A stretch of 5,680 bases of DNA from Flavobacterium sp. UBA807 (GCA_002296885.1 DBIH01000060.1:1-5680); one strand, 5' to 3'. Counted from the stretch's first letter, positions 1 through 5,680 are shown. Notes: a model not told the origin generated them from the letters alone. Program-made: numbers and translations.

Positions 1-20
1 TCATTTCATTCGAAATGACA
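1..20. repeat. Short inverted repeat at left edge, possible end of dispersed repeat or terminator hairpin
   Basis: Bases 1-7 (TCATTTC) and 12-18 (GAAATGA) are perfect reverse complements around a 4-base loop. The repeat begins 2 bases beyond the stop codon of the ABC-F gene, so its transcript could form a 7-bp hairpin there. Read on the minus strand it begins tgtcatttcga, which resembles the gtcat..cga start of the GC-rich repeat copies elsewhere in this window. It may therefore be the inverted end of such an element continuing to the left. No U-tract can be judged because the window ends here. Confidence 0.45.
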
Positions 21-21
21 A

Positions 22-1881
22 TTAACCTTCCATTTTAGTTGATAATTCAAACCAACGCTCTTCTTTTGCTGAAAGTTTATTAATGATGACTTCCAATTCT
101 TTGGCTTTTGTTGTAATGTCAGCATCAGCAACCTTTCCTTCAGAAAACAAGTTTTCGATTTGTTTTTTCTCGTATTCTAAATCCTTGATTTCGCGTTCGA
201 TTTTGTTGAATTCCTTTTGTTCATTAAAACTCAAACCCGAAGCTGTTGTGCTGTTTTGTTTCCAGTTGACTTTTTCCTTCGTTTCCGATTTTTCAGGTTC
301 AGCCGAATCTTCATAAACCCTGAAATCGGAATAATTTCCGGGGAAATCCTCAATTTCTCCTTCGCCACGGAAAACAAATAAATGATCGACAATTTTGTCC
401 ATGAAATATCTGTCGTGCGAAACAACAAGCAAACATCCGGGATAATCCAATAGAAAACTTTCCAAAACATTCAGCGTTACAATATCCAAATCATTTGTAG
501 GCTCATCAAGAATCAGGAAGTTTGGATTCTGAATCAGAACCGTACATAAATACAATCGTTTCAATTCGCCACCGCTTAATTTTTCTACAAAATCGTATTG
601 CTTTTTGGCATCAAAAAGAAAACGCTCCAACAACTGCGAAGCCGAAATAATCCTGCCTTTCATCAGCGGAATGTATTCGCCATATTCCTTAATGACGTCA
701 ATAACTTTCTGTCCCGGTTTTGGATTGATGCCGCTTTGTGTATAGTAACCTACTTTTATCGTGTCGCCAATGACTACTTTTCCGGAATCGGGCAAAATAG
801 TTTTGGTTAAAATGTTTAAGAAAGTCGATTTTCCCGTTCCGTTTTTTCCGATAATCCCAACACGATCGCCACGTTGAAAATCGTAGCTGAAATTTTCAAG
901 AATGACACGGTCACCGAATTTTTTATATAATTTGTGAAGCTCAATGATCTTGCTGCCCATACGCTCCATATTGATTTCGAGCTCGATTACATTTTCCTTT
1001 CTTCGGCTTTCGGCAACAGCCTTAATTTTATAAAAATCATCCTGACGCGATTTTGATTTGGTGGTTCTAGCTTTCGGTTGACGACGCATCCATGCTAATT
1101 CTTTTACAAAAAGGTTCTGTGCTTTGTCAATCGTTGAATTTTCAATCGCGAGGCGTTCTTCTTTTTTCTGAAGATAATAGGAATAATTGCCTTTATAGGA
1201 ATACATTTTACCATTATCAAGCTCGATGATTTCGTTGCAGACGCGTTCCAAAAAGAAACGGTCGTGTGTAACCATGAACAGCGTTATGTTTTCTTTTGCA
1301 AAATAACTTTCAAGCCATTCGATCATTTCCAGATCTAAGTGATTTGTTGGTTCATCCAAAATCAATAAGTCAGGGCGATTGATTAAGATAATAGCTAATG
1401 ATAAACGTTTTTTCTGTCCACCCGAAAGCGATTTTACTTTCAGTTTTAAATCGTCAAGCTTTAATTTGGATAAAATCTGCTTGAATTGGGTTTCAAAATC
1501 CCAGGCATTATGACGATCCATTTCATCAAAAGCCAATTGGTATTTTTCCTCGTCTTCAGGATGTTCCAATGCTTTTTCGTATTGCTCGATTACTTTTAGG
1601 ATTTCATTATCCGAAGCAAAAATACTTTCCTCAATCGTGAGTTCCTGCTGAAGATTATCCTTTTGTGACAGAAACGCCATTTTCAAACCTTTTCGAATCA
1701 CAACCTGACCAGTATCGGGCTCATCTTCGCCATTGATGATGTTCATGATGCAGGTTTTCCCTGAACCATTTTTGGCGATAAAGGCAATTTTCTGGTCTTT
1801 GTTGATGCCAAACGAAATGTCTTTAAACAAGGTTCTTTCGCCAAAGGATTTTGATATGTTTTCTACGGAAAGGTAATTCAT
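22..1881 (-). CDS. uup: ABC-F family ATPase, Uup-like (complete, 619 aa)
   Basis: A soluble protein with two ABC ATPase domains and no membrane segments, as in the ABC-F family. These proteins act on ribosomes or, for Uup, are linked to DNA transactions and replication-fork tolerance, and are not transporters. Domain 1 has Walker A AKNGSGKT (36-43), signature LSGGQ (152-156), Walker B LLILDE (172-177) and switch His206. Domain 2 has Walker A GKNGTGKS (345-352), signature LSGGE (435-439), Walker B FLILDE (455-460) and His489. The interdomain linker holds the basic motif WMRRQPKARTTKSKSR (264-279), typical of Uup. A charged Lys/Glu-rich C-terminal segment (about 553-619) fits the Uup coiled-coil domain. 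Length is close to that of E. coli Uup. One oddity is Ala36 in place of the first Walker A glycine in domain 1. The ATG at 1881 gives the normal ABC-F start (MNYLSVENISKSFG). It is transcribed away from the neighbouring glycosyltransferase. The ABC-F call is very secure; the exact subfamily is less so. Confidence 0.95.
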   Translation of the reverse strand: MNYLSVENISKSFGERTLFKDISFGINKDQKIAFIAKNGSGKTCIMNIINGEDEPDTGQVVIRKGLKMAFLSQKDNLQQELTIEESIFASDNEILKVIEQYEKALEHPEDEEKYQLAFDEMDRHNAWDFETQFKQILSKLKLDDLKLKVKSLSGGQKKRLSLAIILINRPDLLILDEPTNHLDLEMIEWLESYFAKENITLFMVTHDRFFLERVCNEIIELDNGKMYSYKGNYSYYLQKKEERLAIENSTIDKAQNLFVKELAWMRRQPKARTTKSKSRQDDFYKIKAVAESRRKENVIELEINMERMGSKIIELHKLYKKFGDRVILENFSYDFQRGDRVGIIGKNGTGKSTFLNILTKTILPDSGKVVIGDTIKVGYYTQSGINPKPGQKVIDVIKEYGEYIPLMKGRIISASQLLERFLFDAKKQYDFVEKLSGGELKRLYLCTVLIQNPNFLILDEPTNDLDIVTLNVLESFLLDYPGCLLVVSHDRYFMDKIVDHLFVFRGEGEIEDFPGNYSDFRVYEDSAEPEKSETKEKVNWKQNSTTASGLSFNEQKEFNKIEREIKDLEYEKKQIENLFSEGKVADADITTKAKELEVIINKLSAKEERWFELSTKMEG

Positions 1882-1882
1882 T

Positions 1883-1973
1883 AATTTGAAAATTTGAAAA
1901 TGCGGTAATTTGAAAATTCCCAGCGTGCAAAAATACTATTTTATAGTTTCTCTCATTTTCAAATCTTAAAATT
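1883..1973. repeat. AATTTGAAAAT-type intergenic repeats in inverted arrangement
   Basis: The motif AATTTGAAAAT(T/G) is repeated at 1883-1894, 1891-1902 and 1907-1918. Its reverse complement appears at 1954-1964. The 20-base arms 1883-1902 and 1954-1973 match as reverse complements at 18 of 20 positions, the first 11 (CATTTTCAAAT) being perfect. The left arm lies directly upstream of the ABC-F start codon and would be in its 5' leader. The right arm overlaps the region expected to hold its -33 element. From general familiarity, AT-rich repeats of this kind are common between genes in Flavobacterium; their function is not known to me. Confidence 0.6.
1928..1963 (-). promoter_or_regulatory. Probable Bacteroidota-type promoter of the ABC-F gene
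   Basis: On the minus strand, 1935-1928 reads TATTTTTG, a full match to the Bacteroidota -7 consensus TAnnTTTG, followed by CA as is often seen. A TTTG at 1963-1960 could serve as the -33 element, but the 24-base spacer is longer than the usual 19-20. Transcription would start near 1924, giving a leader of about 43 bases that contains the AATTTGAAAAT repeats. No Shine-Dalgarno sequence precedes the start codon, which is normal for this group. Confidence 0.5.
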
Positions 1974-1983
1974 TCCAAATTTT

Positions 1984-2005
1984 CACCCGAGGCGAAGCCG
2001 AATCG
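1984..2005 (+). repeat. Diverged copy of the GC-rich dispersed repeat
   Basis: The stretch beginning tcacccgaggcgaagccgaa (1984-2003) is a GC-rich island in a very AT-rich intergenic region. Its tcacccgag start resembles the tcatcccgag (2343-2352) and tcacaccgag (5661-5670) starts of two other copies. It also contains a perfect small palindrome, GGC-GAA-GCC (1991-1999). The similarity is partial, so relation to the same family is inferred. It lies about 25 bases upstream of the glycosyltransferase start codon. Confidence 0.45.
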
Positions 2006-2018
2006 TATGAAATAAAAT

Positions 2019-2026
2019 TATATTTG
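2019..2026 (+). promoter_or_regulatory. Possible -7 box of the glycosyltransferase gene
   Basis: TATATTTG fits the TAnnTTTG consensus completely and ends only 4 bases before the ATG at 2031. By the usual spacing the transcript would begin at or next to the A of the start codon, making it leaderless. No TTG-like -33 element is visible at the expected distance (around 1995-1998), so the match may be chance in AT-rich DNA. Confidence 0.3.
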
Positions 2027-2030
2027 TCCA

Positions 2031-3197
2031 ATGCAACTATCGGTTATCATCCTTAATTATAATGTGCGCTACTTTTTGGAGTTGTGTGTTTTGAGTGTAC
2101 AAAAAGCCATTCAGAACCTGGATGCCGAAATCATTGTCATCGACAATAATTCTTCCGACGACAGCTGTGCTATGATGAAGCAGCTTTTCCCTAAAGTCAA
2201 ACTTATTGAAAACAAAGAAAACTCAGGTTTTCCAAAAGGCAATAATATTGCAGTTAAGGAAGCAAAAGGTGAATACATCTGCATACTGAATCCCGATACG
2301 GTTGTTGCTGAAGATACTTTTGAAAAAATCTTGGCTTTCGCGTCATCCCGAGCGCAGTCGAAGGACGATTTAGGAATTGTTGGTTGCAAACTCATTGACG
2401 GAACCGGAAACTTTCTGCCTGAAAGCAAACGCGGAATCCCAACACCCTGGGTTGCTTTTACCAAGATTTTTGGCTTATATAAAATCTTTCCGAAATCAGC
2501 ATTGTTTAATAAATATTATGCTCAGCACTTAGATGAAAACCAAACCGGGAAAGTAGATATTCTTGTAGGAGCTTTTATGGTTATGAAGAGAGAATTGTAT
2601 AATCAATTGGGAGGTTTTGACGAAAACTGCTTTATGTATGCCGACGATATCGATTTGTCATACCGTGCGTTGTTGCTTCACAAACAGAATTACTATTTTC
2701 ATGAAACAACGGTAATTCACTATAAAGGGGAAAGCACGGTTAAAGACGGAACATATATGAAACGTTTTCAGGAAGCAATGAATTTCTTTTATAAAAAGCA
2801 TTTCAAAGGTTCCGTTTTCTTTTCGTTGTTTATGAAGATTGGAATTGTCTTCTTTTCCGTTGTCAAAATGTTTCAGGGGAAAACAAAAACAAATAATCAG
2901 ATTAATCAATATATACTGATTTCCGATAATGATGCCACACGTGTACAATTAGAAAACAAGCTTCAAGAAAATGTAGAAATAATAGCTTTGGATGAAAGAA
3001 AAATAGTATTTTCACAATCGGTAAAAAAAACAGAAATAATTTTGGATACCAATTATCTCGATTTTAAATCTGCTATAAATTTTATCGAAGCTAACAGAAA
3101 TGAATCTTTTACTTTTAAGCTAATACCGATGCAAAGCAATTTCATTATTGGAAGTAATAGCAGTAATGACAGAGGTATGTTCACACTATTTAACTAA
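2031..3197 (+). CDS. GT2 family glycosyltransferase, WbbL/rhamnosyltransferase-like (388 aa)
   Basis: Predicted to transfer a sugar from a nucleotide-sugar donor to a cell-surface glycan on the cytoplasmic side of the inner membrane; donor and acceptor cannot be read from sequence. The GT-A fold is clear: N-terminal SVIILNYN (4-11), nucleotide-binding VIDNNSSDDS (36-45), ENSGFPKGNN (63-72), the DxD-equivalent LNPDT (86-90), IVGCKLIDG (116-124), GAFMVMKR (180-187), GGFDENCFMYADDIDLSYR (194-212) with the likely catalytic-base acidic cluster, and VIHYKGEST (228-236). A hydrophobic stretch at about 262-280 may bind the membrane. Residues 285-388 form an extra C-terminal region of alternating hydrophobic strands and polar helices ending in FIIGSNSSNDRG (371-382); I cannot assign it. 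Residues 105-112 (SSRAQSKD) are encoded by a dispersed repeat and sit between a helix and the conserved IVGCK strand. The ATG is chosen because the fold begins directly after it. The next gene starts 5 bases after the stop. Confidence 0.93.
   Translation: MQLSVIILNYNVRYFLELCVLSVQKAIQNLDAEIIVIDNNSSDDSCAMMKQLFPKVKLIENKENSGFPKGNNIAVKEAKGEYICILNPDTVVAEDTFEKILAFASSRAQSKDDLGIVGCKLIDGTGNFLPESKRGIPTPWVAFTKIFGLYKIFPKSALFNKYYAQHLDENQTGKVDILVGAFMVMKRELYNQLGGFDENCFMYADDIDLSYRALLLHKQNYYFHETTVIHYKGESTVKDGTYMKRFQEAMNFFYKKHFKGSVFFSLFMKIGIVFFSVVKMFQGKTKTNNQINQYILISDNDATRVQLENKLQENVEIIALDERKIVFSQSVKKTEIILDTNYLDFKSAINFIEANRNESFTFKLIPMQSNFIIGSNSSNDRGMFTLFN
2341..2367 (+). repeat. GC-rich dispersed repeat inserted in frame in the glycosyltransferase gene
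   Basis: A 27-base segment (18 of 27 bases G or C, well above its surroundings) with an imperfect inverted structure: CGTC at 2341-2344 pairs with GACG at 2364-2367, and CGA at 2349-2351 pairs with TCG at 2358-2360. Its core ccgagcgcagtcga (2348-2361) recurs exactly at 5666-5679. The 20-base stretch 2342-2361 matches 5660-5679 at 18 positions. Twenty-seven bases equals nine codons, so the reading frame is kept and the element encodes SSRAQSKD. Confidence 0.75.
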
Positions 3198-3202
3198 GGC
3201 AG

Positions 3203-5038
3203 ATGAAAAAAATCTTGAGAATTATTATTGTAGTTTTTGTACTGACTGCAAACGCTGTTTTTAGTCAGGAAGTAAATAGTTCACAGACAAAACCTTCTGT
3301 ACAAAATGCAGCACCTTTTAACAGTGCAGGCAAATTAGAAAACAATGTTTTTGACATACCTACTTGTTCAACATCAGTTGTTCCGCCAACTGTTCTTGGA
3401 GGAATAAATGTAACCAGTACTTTTTCGGGTTCAGTTAATACCTACCCAACAGCCTATACATCTTGCCCCGGCGCTTATACTACTCCGGCAAATTCAATTT
3501 GGCTGGGTTCAGCAGGTCCTTTTTCGTATACCTTTAATTTTAGTGCACCGGTTAATAATTTGGTTATTGTCATTACGGCTACCGGCCAGATTGCCGATGA
3601 AATTTTTCATTTTACAACCAATGTAGGTAACCCCACAATTATTGATAACGGTTCCTGTGTAACAACTGTAACAGGCAATACCATAACTTCAGGAAATGGC
3701 GGAGGTTTTAATGGCGGCGGAGGTATTTTTACAATTGTAACTTCAGTTCCGTTTTCATCAATGACAATTGACGGTCCCGGAGGAGTAGCAGGTTCTTTAT
3801 TTGCATTATGCTCACAATCGGTTGTACCGGCAACGTGTAATGTAGGTTCGGTAGCACCTAACTTATCGGCAAATACTTTGAGTGCCAATTGTACGAGTAC
3901 AACAGTTAATCTGAATTCAATATCTTCATCAAATACACCAACTGCAACAGGTGTTACTTTGCAATGGTTTAGCGGAGCTACACCTTCGACTACAAACCAA
4001 TTAACAAATATTCAGGCATCAAATGCAACCGCCGGACCAACATATTATGCTGCCTTTTTTGATTCGGTTAATAATTGTTATAGTGCTGTAACTCCAGTAA
4101 CGACAACTCAGGGAAGTGTTGTTACACCAACATTTACTCAGTTAGGACCAATTTGTGAAGGAGGTTCTTTAGCGGCACTTCCAACAACTTCCAATAATGG
4201 AATTTCGGGTTCATGGTCGCCTGCAATTAATAATACAGCTACCACTACCTACACATTTACACCTACAAATCCGTTGTGTACAAATACTCAAACAATGACA
4301 ATTGTTGTCAATCAAAAAGTTGAACCTATTTTTAGTATTCCAAATGCATTGTGTTATGCAGCCAGCCTCATATTACCTTCAATTTCAGACAATGGTATAA
4401 ACGGAACCTGGAATCCGGCAGCTAATAATTTAGCAACCACGACTTATACTTTTACTCCAAATCCAGGTGAGTGCGCTATATCAAAAACACAGACTGTATC
4501 AATATTTGAAGATTTTGATTTTGAAATTGTTGATGATTGTGTTGGATCTGATTATATATTGAGTGTAAATCCTATTGCAAAGAGCTTTGATATAAATTCG
4601 GCTACTTATAATTGGCAATATACTACTACTTCAGTGGGAAATAATACTGATTTTGATGTTACGACTTTTGTGAAAGACAACTCACTTTCTGAACAATTGC
4701 CTATAACAATTAGTTTGACAGTAACGGATTCTGATGGATGTTCAAAGACCAAACAATTTTTGGTTGAGAGCATTTTTTGCGGTATTCAAAAAGGAGTTTC
4801 AGCAAACGGTGATGGTGATAATGATTTTTTTGATTTGAGTCTGCTGAATGTGAAAAAACTGGAAATCTTTAATAGATATGGAGTTAAAGTTTACAGCAAA
4901 GAAAATTATTATAAGGAATGGCATGGTCAGTCCAACGAAGGGAAAAATCTACCCGATGCGACATATTACTATGTTATTGAATTTAAAAATAATAGCAAGT
5001 CAAAGACTGGTTGGATATATCTTAACCGACCAAAATAA
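3203..5038 (+). CDS. Secreted protein with T9SS type B C-terminal sorting domain (611 aa)
   Basis: A surface or secreted protein of unknown specific role. Residues 1-21 are a Sec signal peptide (MKK, a hydrophobic run of I/V/F/L, then AVFS before QEV). Residues about 55-205 form a Thr/Ser/Gly-rich beta-type domain with a glycine loop (166-174, GGGFNGGGG). Residues about 210-305 look like another beta-sandwich module. Two tandem 65-residue repeats follow (about 308-437), each with a central Cys, NGI.G.W.PA, ATTTYTFTP and a second Cys. Residues 438-525 resemble a PKD/Ig-like module (ITISLTVTDSDGC). Residues 530-611 match the gliding-motility-associated, T9SS type B sorting domain: SANGDGDNDFFDL, KKLEIFNRYGVKVYS, W.G, LPDATYYYVIE and a terminal GWIYLNR. 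The 14 cysteines, even in number, suggest disulfides outside the cell. Type B domains are usually processed with help from PorP/SprF-like partners; none is encoded here. It starts 5 bases after the glycosyltransferase stop, so it is likely co-transcribed. The ATG at 3203 is supported by the signal peptide. Confidence 0.93.
   Translation: MKKILRIIIVVFVLTANAVFSQEVNSSQTKPSVQNAAPFNSAGKLENNVFDIPTCSTSVVPPTVLGGINVTSTFSGSVNTYPTAYTSCPGAYTTPANSIWLGSAGPFSYTFNFSAPVNNLVIVITATGQIADEIFHFTTNVGNPTIIDNGSCVTTVTGNTITSGNGGGFNGGGGIFTIVTSVPFSSMTIDGPGGVAGSLFALCSQSVVPATCNVGSVAPNLSANTLSANCTSTTVNLNSISSSNTPTATGVTLQWFSGATPSTTNQLTNIQASNATAGPTYYAAFFDSVNNCYSAVTPVTTTQGSVVTPTFTQLGPICEGGSLAALPTTSNNGISGSWSPAINNTATTTYTFTPTNPLCTNTQTMTIVVNQKVEPIFSIPNALCYAASLILPSISDNGINGTWNPAANNLATTTYTFTPNPGECAISKTQTVSIFEDFDFEIVDDCVGSDYILSVNPIAKSFDINSATYNWQYTTTSVGNNTDFDVTTFVKDNSLSEQLPITISLTVTDSDGCSKTKQFLVESIFCGIQKGVSANGDGDNDFFDLSLLNVKKLEIFNRYGVKVYSKENYYKEWHGQSNEGKNLPDATYYYVIEFKNNSKSKTGWIYLNRPK
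4124..4513 (+). repeat. Tandem 65-residue protein repeats within the T9SS cargo protein
   Basis: Two adjacent units of about 195 bases (4124-4318 and 4319-4513) encode related modules. Conserved points are offset by 65 residues: G333/G398, W338/W403, P340/P405, the identical ATTTYTFTP blocks (346-354 and 411-419) and C359/C424. There is a one-residue gap between the first Cys (318/384) and the NG motif. The DNA is much more diverged than the protein, so this is an old domain duplication and not a recent DNA repeat. Confidence 0.8.
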
Positions 5039-5104
5039 TCTTTTTCGAAGCATAAAATATTTTTCAAAATTGTTTAATTGATAGTTAAACCTAAAAATAA
5101 TCAT

Positions 5105-5112
5105 TAATTTTG
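5105..5112 (+). promoter_or_regulatory. Probable -7 box of the E2 gene
   Basis: TAATTTTG matches the Bacteroidota -7 consensus TAnnTTTG and is followed by CA. Transcription would start near 5116, giving a leader of about 34 bases before the ATG at 5150. A TTG at 5078-5080 is the nearest -33 candidate, though its 24-base spacer is long. This promoter would separate the E2 gene from the upstream surface-protein unit. The rest of 5039-5104 is AT-rich, with only a weak 6-bp inverted repeat (GTTTAA at 5072-5077, TTAAAC at 5085-5090). Confidence 0.5.
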
Positions 5113-5149
5113 CAGACGAAATTGCAAAATACAACTTTAGTTTACATAT

Positions 5150-5680
5150 ATGGCAAAGTTTGAATTGAAATTACCTAAAATGGGTGAAAGTGTTGCGGAA
5201 GCAACCATTACAAATTGGTTAAAAAAAGTAGGCGAAAAAATCGACGCCGATGAAGCTGTGCTTGAAATTGCTACAGATAAAGTAGACAGCGAAGTACCAA
5301 GTGAAGTTTCGGGGGTTTTAGCCGAAATCCTATTTCAGGTAAATGATGTTGTTAAAGTTGGACAAACGATTGCTATTATTGAAACCGAAGGTGGAAGTGT
5401 TGCTCCATCTGCACAGGAAACAAAAACAGAAGAAACTCCAGCGGCAGTAGCTGAAGTTGCAAAAACCGTAGAAGTTGCTCAGGCAGCTGTTGCTCCTGCA
5501 GACTTCAAATCATCAGACAAATTCTATTCTCCTCTGGTAAAAAACATTGCTTCAGCAGAAGGAATATCTGTTGCCGAACTCGACACAATTGCCGGTTCAG
5601 GAAAAGATGGAAGAGTTACCAAAGAAGATATCTTAAATTATATTAAAAACAGAGGAACTGTCACACCGAGCGCAGTCGAG
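5150..5680 (+). CDS. 2-oxo acid dehydrogenase complex E2 subunit (dihydrolipoamide acyltransferase), 3' end outside window
   Basis: The N-terminal 177 codons of a lipoate-dependent acyltransferase, the core subunit of a pyruvate, 2-oxoglutarate or branched-chain 2-oxo acid dehydrogenase complex. It receives the acyl group from E1 on a swinging lipoyl arm and passes it to CoA. Residues about 4-79 are the lipoyl domain, beginning FELKLPKMGESVAEATI and carrying the lipoylated lysine K44 in the ATDKVDSEV motif. Residues about 80-123 are an Ala/Glu/Thr/Pro-rich flexible linker. Residues 125-168 are the peripheral E3-binding domain, with SPLVKNIASAEGIS, the GSGKDGR loop and VTKEDILNYI. The catalytic domain lies beyond the right edge. 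The N-terminal sequence resembles Bacteroidota E2 proteins usually named branched-chain acyltransferases, but substrate cannot be decided without the catalytic domain and the E1 genes. The second linker begins with TVTPSAVE (170-177), encoded by the dispersed repeat. The ATG at 5150 is the normal domain start. Confidence 0.93.
   Translation, partial: MAKFELKLPKMGESVAEATITNWLKKVGEKIDADEAVLEIATDKVDSEVPSEVSGVLAEILFQVNDVVKVGQTIAIIETEGGSVAPSAQETKTEETPAAVAEVAKTVEVAQAAVAPADFKSSDKFYSPLVKNIASAEGISVAELDTIAGSGKDGRVTKEDILNYIKNRGTVTPSAVE
5658..5680 (+). repeat. GC-rich dispersed repeat in the E2 linker (cut by window end)
   Basis: The bases from 5660 to 5680 begin gtcacaccgagcgcagtcga, sharing the exact 14-base core ccgagcgcagtcga with the glycosyltransferase copy and 18 of 20 bases overall. 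It lies just after the E3-binding domain, where E2 proteins have a disordered linker that tolerates insertions. It is read in a different frame from the glycosyltransferase copy, giving TVTPSAVE. The right end of the element is not visible. Confidence 0.7.

Noticed and set aside
2111..2464. Open frame of 117 codons on the minus strand inside the glycosyltransferase gene.
   Set aside because: It lies wholly opposite a clear GT2 domain, has no recognisable motif, and its SFDCARDD stretch is only the reverse reading of the dispersed repeat.
3196..3202. AAGGCAG before the T9SS cargo start, considered as a Shine-Dalgarno site.
   Set aside because: It abuts the ATG with no spacer and overlaps the previous stop codon. 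Flavobacteria seldom rely on such sites.
3607..3888. Open frame of 93 codons on the minus strand opposite the T9SS cargo gene.
   Set aside because: It is low-complexity, Pro/Val/Thr-rich, and simply mirrors the Gly/Thr/Asn-rich coding strand. No promoter or start context supports it.
4124..4513. Considered as a CRISPR-like or mobile tandem repeat.
   Set aside because: The two units are coding, diverged at synonymous sites and lack spacers. They are duplicated protein domains.
4878..5081. Open frame of 67 codons on the plus strand overlapping the end of the T9SS cargo gene.
   Set aside because: Most of it is out of frame with the well-conserved sorting domain, and the remainder is AT-rich intergenic DNA with no homology signal.
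5072..5090. Inverted repeat GTTTAA/TTAAAC considered as a terminator of the surface-protein unit.
   Set aside because: The stem is only 6 bp and AT-rich, with a 7-base loop and no T-tract after it. It is too weak to call a terminator.

Overview
The window looks like chromosomal DNA of a Flavobacteriaceae bacterium, most likely Flavobacterium or a close relative. The evidence is low-GC DNA, TAnnTTTG-type -7 promoter boxes, no Shine-Dalgarno sequence of note, and a secreted protein with a type B sorting domain of the type IX secretion system (T9SS), which is confined to Bacteroidota. The organism call is inference from these traits.

Layout: (1) 22-1881, minus strand: a complete Uup-type ABC-F ATPase. 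(2) 1882-2030: a divergent intergenic region with AATTTGAAAAT-type repeats in inverted arrangement, a good -7 box for the ABC-F gene, and a GC-rich palindromic fragment. (3) 2031-3197, plus strand: a GT2 glycosyltransferase of the WbbL/rhamnosyltransferase-like group with an extra C-terminal region of about 100 residues. (4) 3203-5038, plus strand: a secreted protein with signal peptide, two tandem 65-residue repeats and a T9SS type B C-terminal domain. It starts 5 bases after the glycosyltransferase stop, so the two probably share a transcript. (5) 5039-5149: a short intergenic region with a -7 box. (6) 5150 to the right edge: the N-terminal 177 codons of a 2-oxo acid dehydrogenase E2 subunit (lipoyl domain plus E3-binding domain), cut by the window end.

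The genes do not form one obvious pathway. The ABC-F ATPase (translation or DNA-damage tolerance) and the E2 subunit (central or branched-chain metabolism) are housekeeping genes flanking a probable two-gene cell-surface unit. A link in which the glycosyltransferase acts on the neighbouring surface protein, or on a polysaccharide anchoring it, is only a guess from adjacency.

The most noteworthy structure is a small GC-rich dispersed repeat with core ccgagcgcagtcga. One copy lies in frame inside the glycosyltransferase gene and one lies, in a different reading frame, inside the E2 gene at the right edge. A diverged relative lies just upstream of the glycosyltransferase, and a possible inverted end lies at the left edge. 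I see no CRISPR array, tRNA, rRNA, transposase or recognisable defence system.
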